Source: Cyclobacterium amurskyense (GTDB lineage: Bacteria > Bacteroidota > Bacteroidia > Cytophagales > Cyclobacteriaceae). Taken from it: DNA of 64,000 nucleotides. Location of the stretch: positions 4,605,001-4,669,000 of the forward strand of contig NZ_CP012040.1 of NCBI RefSeq assembly GCF_001050135.1, written 5' to 3'. The notes beneath the pieces are model-generated. The model was not told the origin of the DNA, did no database searches, and saw nothing but the letters and a program-made list of their open reading frames with translations. Numbering within the stretch: position 1 is the first letter of the stretch; every line of letters starts with the position of its first letter. Shown here in pieces: positions 62,361-64,000 of the stretch. The translations under genes and the position numbers were made by a program.

Positions 62361-63800
62361 ATGAACAATCACAAGCCACTTCTCAATAAAGCTTTAAGTA
62401 GGAGAGAGATGTTAAAATTTAGCAGTTGTGGGTTTGGCTCACTTGCTTTAATGGGGATGATGGGTGGTTTGGGAGCTGCCTGCAAGTCTAAAGACAAGCA
62501 ATCCCAACATATTCTAAGCCAATTGGCCAAAGCGCCTAATTTTTTACCTAAGGCCAAAAACGTTATCTTCTTGTATATGGACGGAGGAGTGTCTCAGGTA
62601 GATTCCTTTGATCCAAAACCCCGGCTTGCTAGGGAAAATGGTATGGATCCCAAGTTTAAAATAGATGCGACACAGTTTAATAATAATGGTAAAATTTTAA
62701 AGAGCCCTTGGGATTTTAAGCTATATGGAGAATCTGGAATGGCTGTAAGTGAGCTATTTCCTCACATTGCTGGCTGTGCAGATGATTTGGCATTGATTAG
62801 GTCTATGGTTTCGAATTTCCCCGAGCATACCAACGCCAATTATTTCCTCCATACTGGGAGTGGGCTGCAGGGAAGACCAAGTGTGGGTGCCTGGGTCAAT
62901 TATGGATTAGGAACCGAAAATAGTAATTTGCCAGGCTATGTGGTTTTGGATGGAGGACTTATTCCTCCTGGAGGGGTAGATAATTTTAAGAATGGATTCC
63001 TACCTGCTGATTATCAGGCATCAATTATGAAAACCGGTAATACTCCTGTGGCGAACATTAAGCCAGACAGCAGTTTGACTAGTCACCAAAAGGAAAAATT
63101 GGATTTTATAAAAGAAATGGATGCAAAAGAAGAAGGTAAGTCCAATGAAATTGAAGCAGCTATCAAAAATTATGAATTGGCCTATCACATGCAATCTTCT
63201 GTTCCTGAATTGACAGAGTTTTCTTCTGAGACCAAAGCTACAAAACAGTTGTATGGATTATTTGACGAGGATATAAATACAAGAAATTACGGTGCCCAGT
63301 GTTTAATGGCCAGAAGACTGGTTGAAAGAGGCGTTCGATTCGTGGAGCTTACTTGCCCATATATGAGCGGTATTGACAGGTGGGACCAGCACCACAGTTT
63401 AAAAGACGGGCATGAGCGAAATGCCCATGCTGTTGATCAACCCATAGCCGGTCTTTTAAAGGATTTAAAGTCCAGAGGGCTGCTAGAAGAAACCTTGGTG
63501 GTTTGGACAGGAGAGTTTGGTCGAACACCTTTTGCACAGGGTAGTGATGGTCGAGACCATAATCCTTCTGCATTTAGTATGTGGATGGCTGGAGCAGGGG
63601 TTAAAGGTGGAACGATATATGGGCAGACAGATGAGTATGGTTATAGGGTAGTGGATAATCCCGTGACTATTCATGATCTTCATGCTACTATTCTTTATCT
63701 TCTGGGTGTGGATCACAAACAACTGACTTATCATTTTGGGGGTAGAGATTTCAGGTTAACAGATGTACATGGAAACGTGGTTAAGGATATTCTGGCTTGA
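62361..63800 (+). CDS. DUF1501 family Tat-exported lipoprotein (alkaline-phosphatase-like fold)
   Basis: 479 residues. N-terminus has a twin-arginine pattern SRREMLKF (about 13-20) followed by a lipobox-like GLGAAC. DUF1501 blocks: NVIFLYMDGGVSQVDSFDPKP, FPHIAGCADDLALIRSM, TGSGLQGRPSVGAWVNYGLG and VVWTGEFGRTPFAQG-SDGRDHNP with Asp/His metal-site candidates. Starts 4 bp after the previous gene. DUF1501 resembles the sulfatase/phosphatase superfamily and is nearly always paired with DUF1549/1553 proteins; substrate unknown. Confidence 0.92.
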   Translation: MNNHKPLLNKALSRREMLKFSSCGFGSLALMGMMGGLGAACKSKDKQSQHILSQLAKAPNFLPKAKNVIFLYMDGGVSQVDSFDPKPRLARENGMDPKFKIDATQFNNNGKILKSPWDFKLYGESGMAVSELFPHIAGCADDLALIRSMVSNFPEHTNANYFLHTGSGLQGRPSVGAWVNYGLGTENSNLPGYVVLDGGLIPPGGVDNFKNGFLPADYQASIMKTGNTPVANIKPDSSLTSHQKEKLDFIKEMDAKEEGKSNEIEAAIKNYELAYHMQSSVPELTEFSSETKATKQLYGLFDEDINTRNYGAQCLMARRLVERGVRFVELTCPYMSGIDRWDQHHSLKDGHERNAHAVDQPIAGLLKDLKSRGLLEETLVVWTGEFGRTPFAQGSDGRDHNPSAFSMWMAGAGVKGGTIYGQTDEYGYRVVDNPVTIHDLHATILYLLGVDHKQLTYHFGGRDFRLTDVHGNVVKDILA

Positions 63801-63879
63801 GTACCGGCCTAGCTAGTCGGAGCTTACTCCAATTTCAAATCATTAATTGAATAAAATAAACGCATATACCTTATCTCTT

Positions 63880-64000
63880 ATGTTATTAAATAAATTGATC
63901 CCTTTTATTTTTTTTGCCACTGTTCTGTTTATTCCCCATATACTACTTGGCCAAGATGAGTTAAAGAATCCTTTAAGAGTTGGGAGTCCTAATAAGCTTA
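63880..64000 (+). CDS. Secreted protein, 3' end outside window
   Basis: ATG 63880, 79 bp after the DUF1501 stop, begins MLLNKLIPFIFFATVLFIPH and continues ...LLGQDELKNPLRVGSPNKL to the window edge: a signal peptide with cleavage near LLGQ. The remainder is outside the window, so no function can be given. Probably the next member of the DUF1549/DUF1501 operon. Confidence 0.75.
   Translation, partial: MLLNKLIPFIFFATVLFIPHILLGQDELKNPLRVGSPNKL

Overview
The window looks like an accessory, glycan-degradation-rich stretch of a Bacteroidota chromosome. Evidence is a SusC/SusD pair, TonB-dependent receptors, many lipoproteins ending in a Bacteroidetes-type Cys lipobox, AT-rich spacers without Shine-Dalgarno sites, sulfatase and polysaccharide-lyase genes, and Planctomycete-type DUF1549/DUF1553 and DUF1501 proteins. 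A marine Cyclobacteriaceae-like organism (Cyclobacterium/Algoriphagus/Echinicola) is my best inference; no rRNA or marker gene is present to prove it.

Layout. (1) Bases 1-12696, + strand: a tightly spaced operon, open at the left edge. It encodes a duplicated secreted protein, an FMN-binding-motif/HEAT-like protein, an exported FAD oxidoreductase with an N-terminal carbohydrate-binding-like domain, a Cys-type sulfatase, a sodium:solute symporter, a second (cytosolic) FAD oxidoreductase and a GH9-like protein. (2) 13206-14438: an alginate-lyase-family protein. (3) 14598-19690, - strand: a vitamin B12 outer-membrane uptake operon (BtuB-like receptor, BtuG-like propeller lipoprotein, PKD lipoprotein) behind a cobalamin riboswitch. 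(4) 20118-29868: three orphan sensor kinases interleaved with a heparinase II/III-family lyase, a secreted hypothetical and a DUF2911 protein. (5) 30000-34129: a GH43-like propeller, an SGNH esterase and a DUF1593 protein. (6) 34358-42172: membrane protein, two small rhodaneses with Dps, an AAC(3)-family acyltransferase, a TolB-propeller amidohydrolase and an SDR-like protein. (7) 42713-50992: a hexuronate catabolic operon (uxaA, SDR mannonate oxidoreductase, uxuA, Gfo/Idh/MocA oxidoreductase) divergent from a three-gene TRAP transporter. (8) 51203-53111: an exported pyruvyl-transferase-family protein convergent with an Xre regulator/membrane-protein pair. (9) 53572-64000: SusC/SusD, divergent from a DUF1549/DUF1553-DUF1501 operon that continues off the right edge.

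Functional reading (inference): lyases, sulfatase, symporter, SusCD, TRAP uptake and the Uxu/Uxa enzymes suit a bacterium eating sulfated, uronic-acid-containing polysaccharides. A LacI-type palindrome in front of uxaA and a related one in front of susC suggest shared hexuronate-responsive control.

The most striking non-genic feature is a family of five ~175-210 bp dispersed elements (12822, 21874, 26953, 32297, 53278). They have 17-bp imperfect terminal inverted repeats beginning CCCG, and four of the five have perfect 5-bp A/T-only target duplications. Internal hairpin stems are conserved while one loop varies. All five share one orientation and all lie between genes. They behave like a MITE carrying a structured RNA; no transposase is present in the window.
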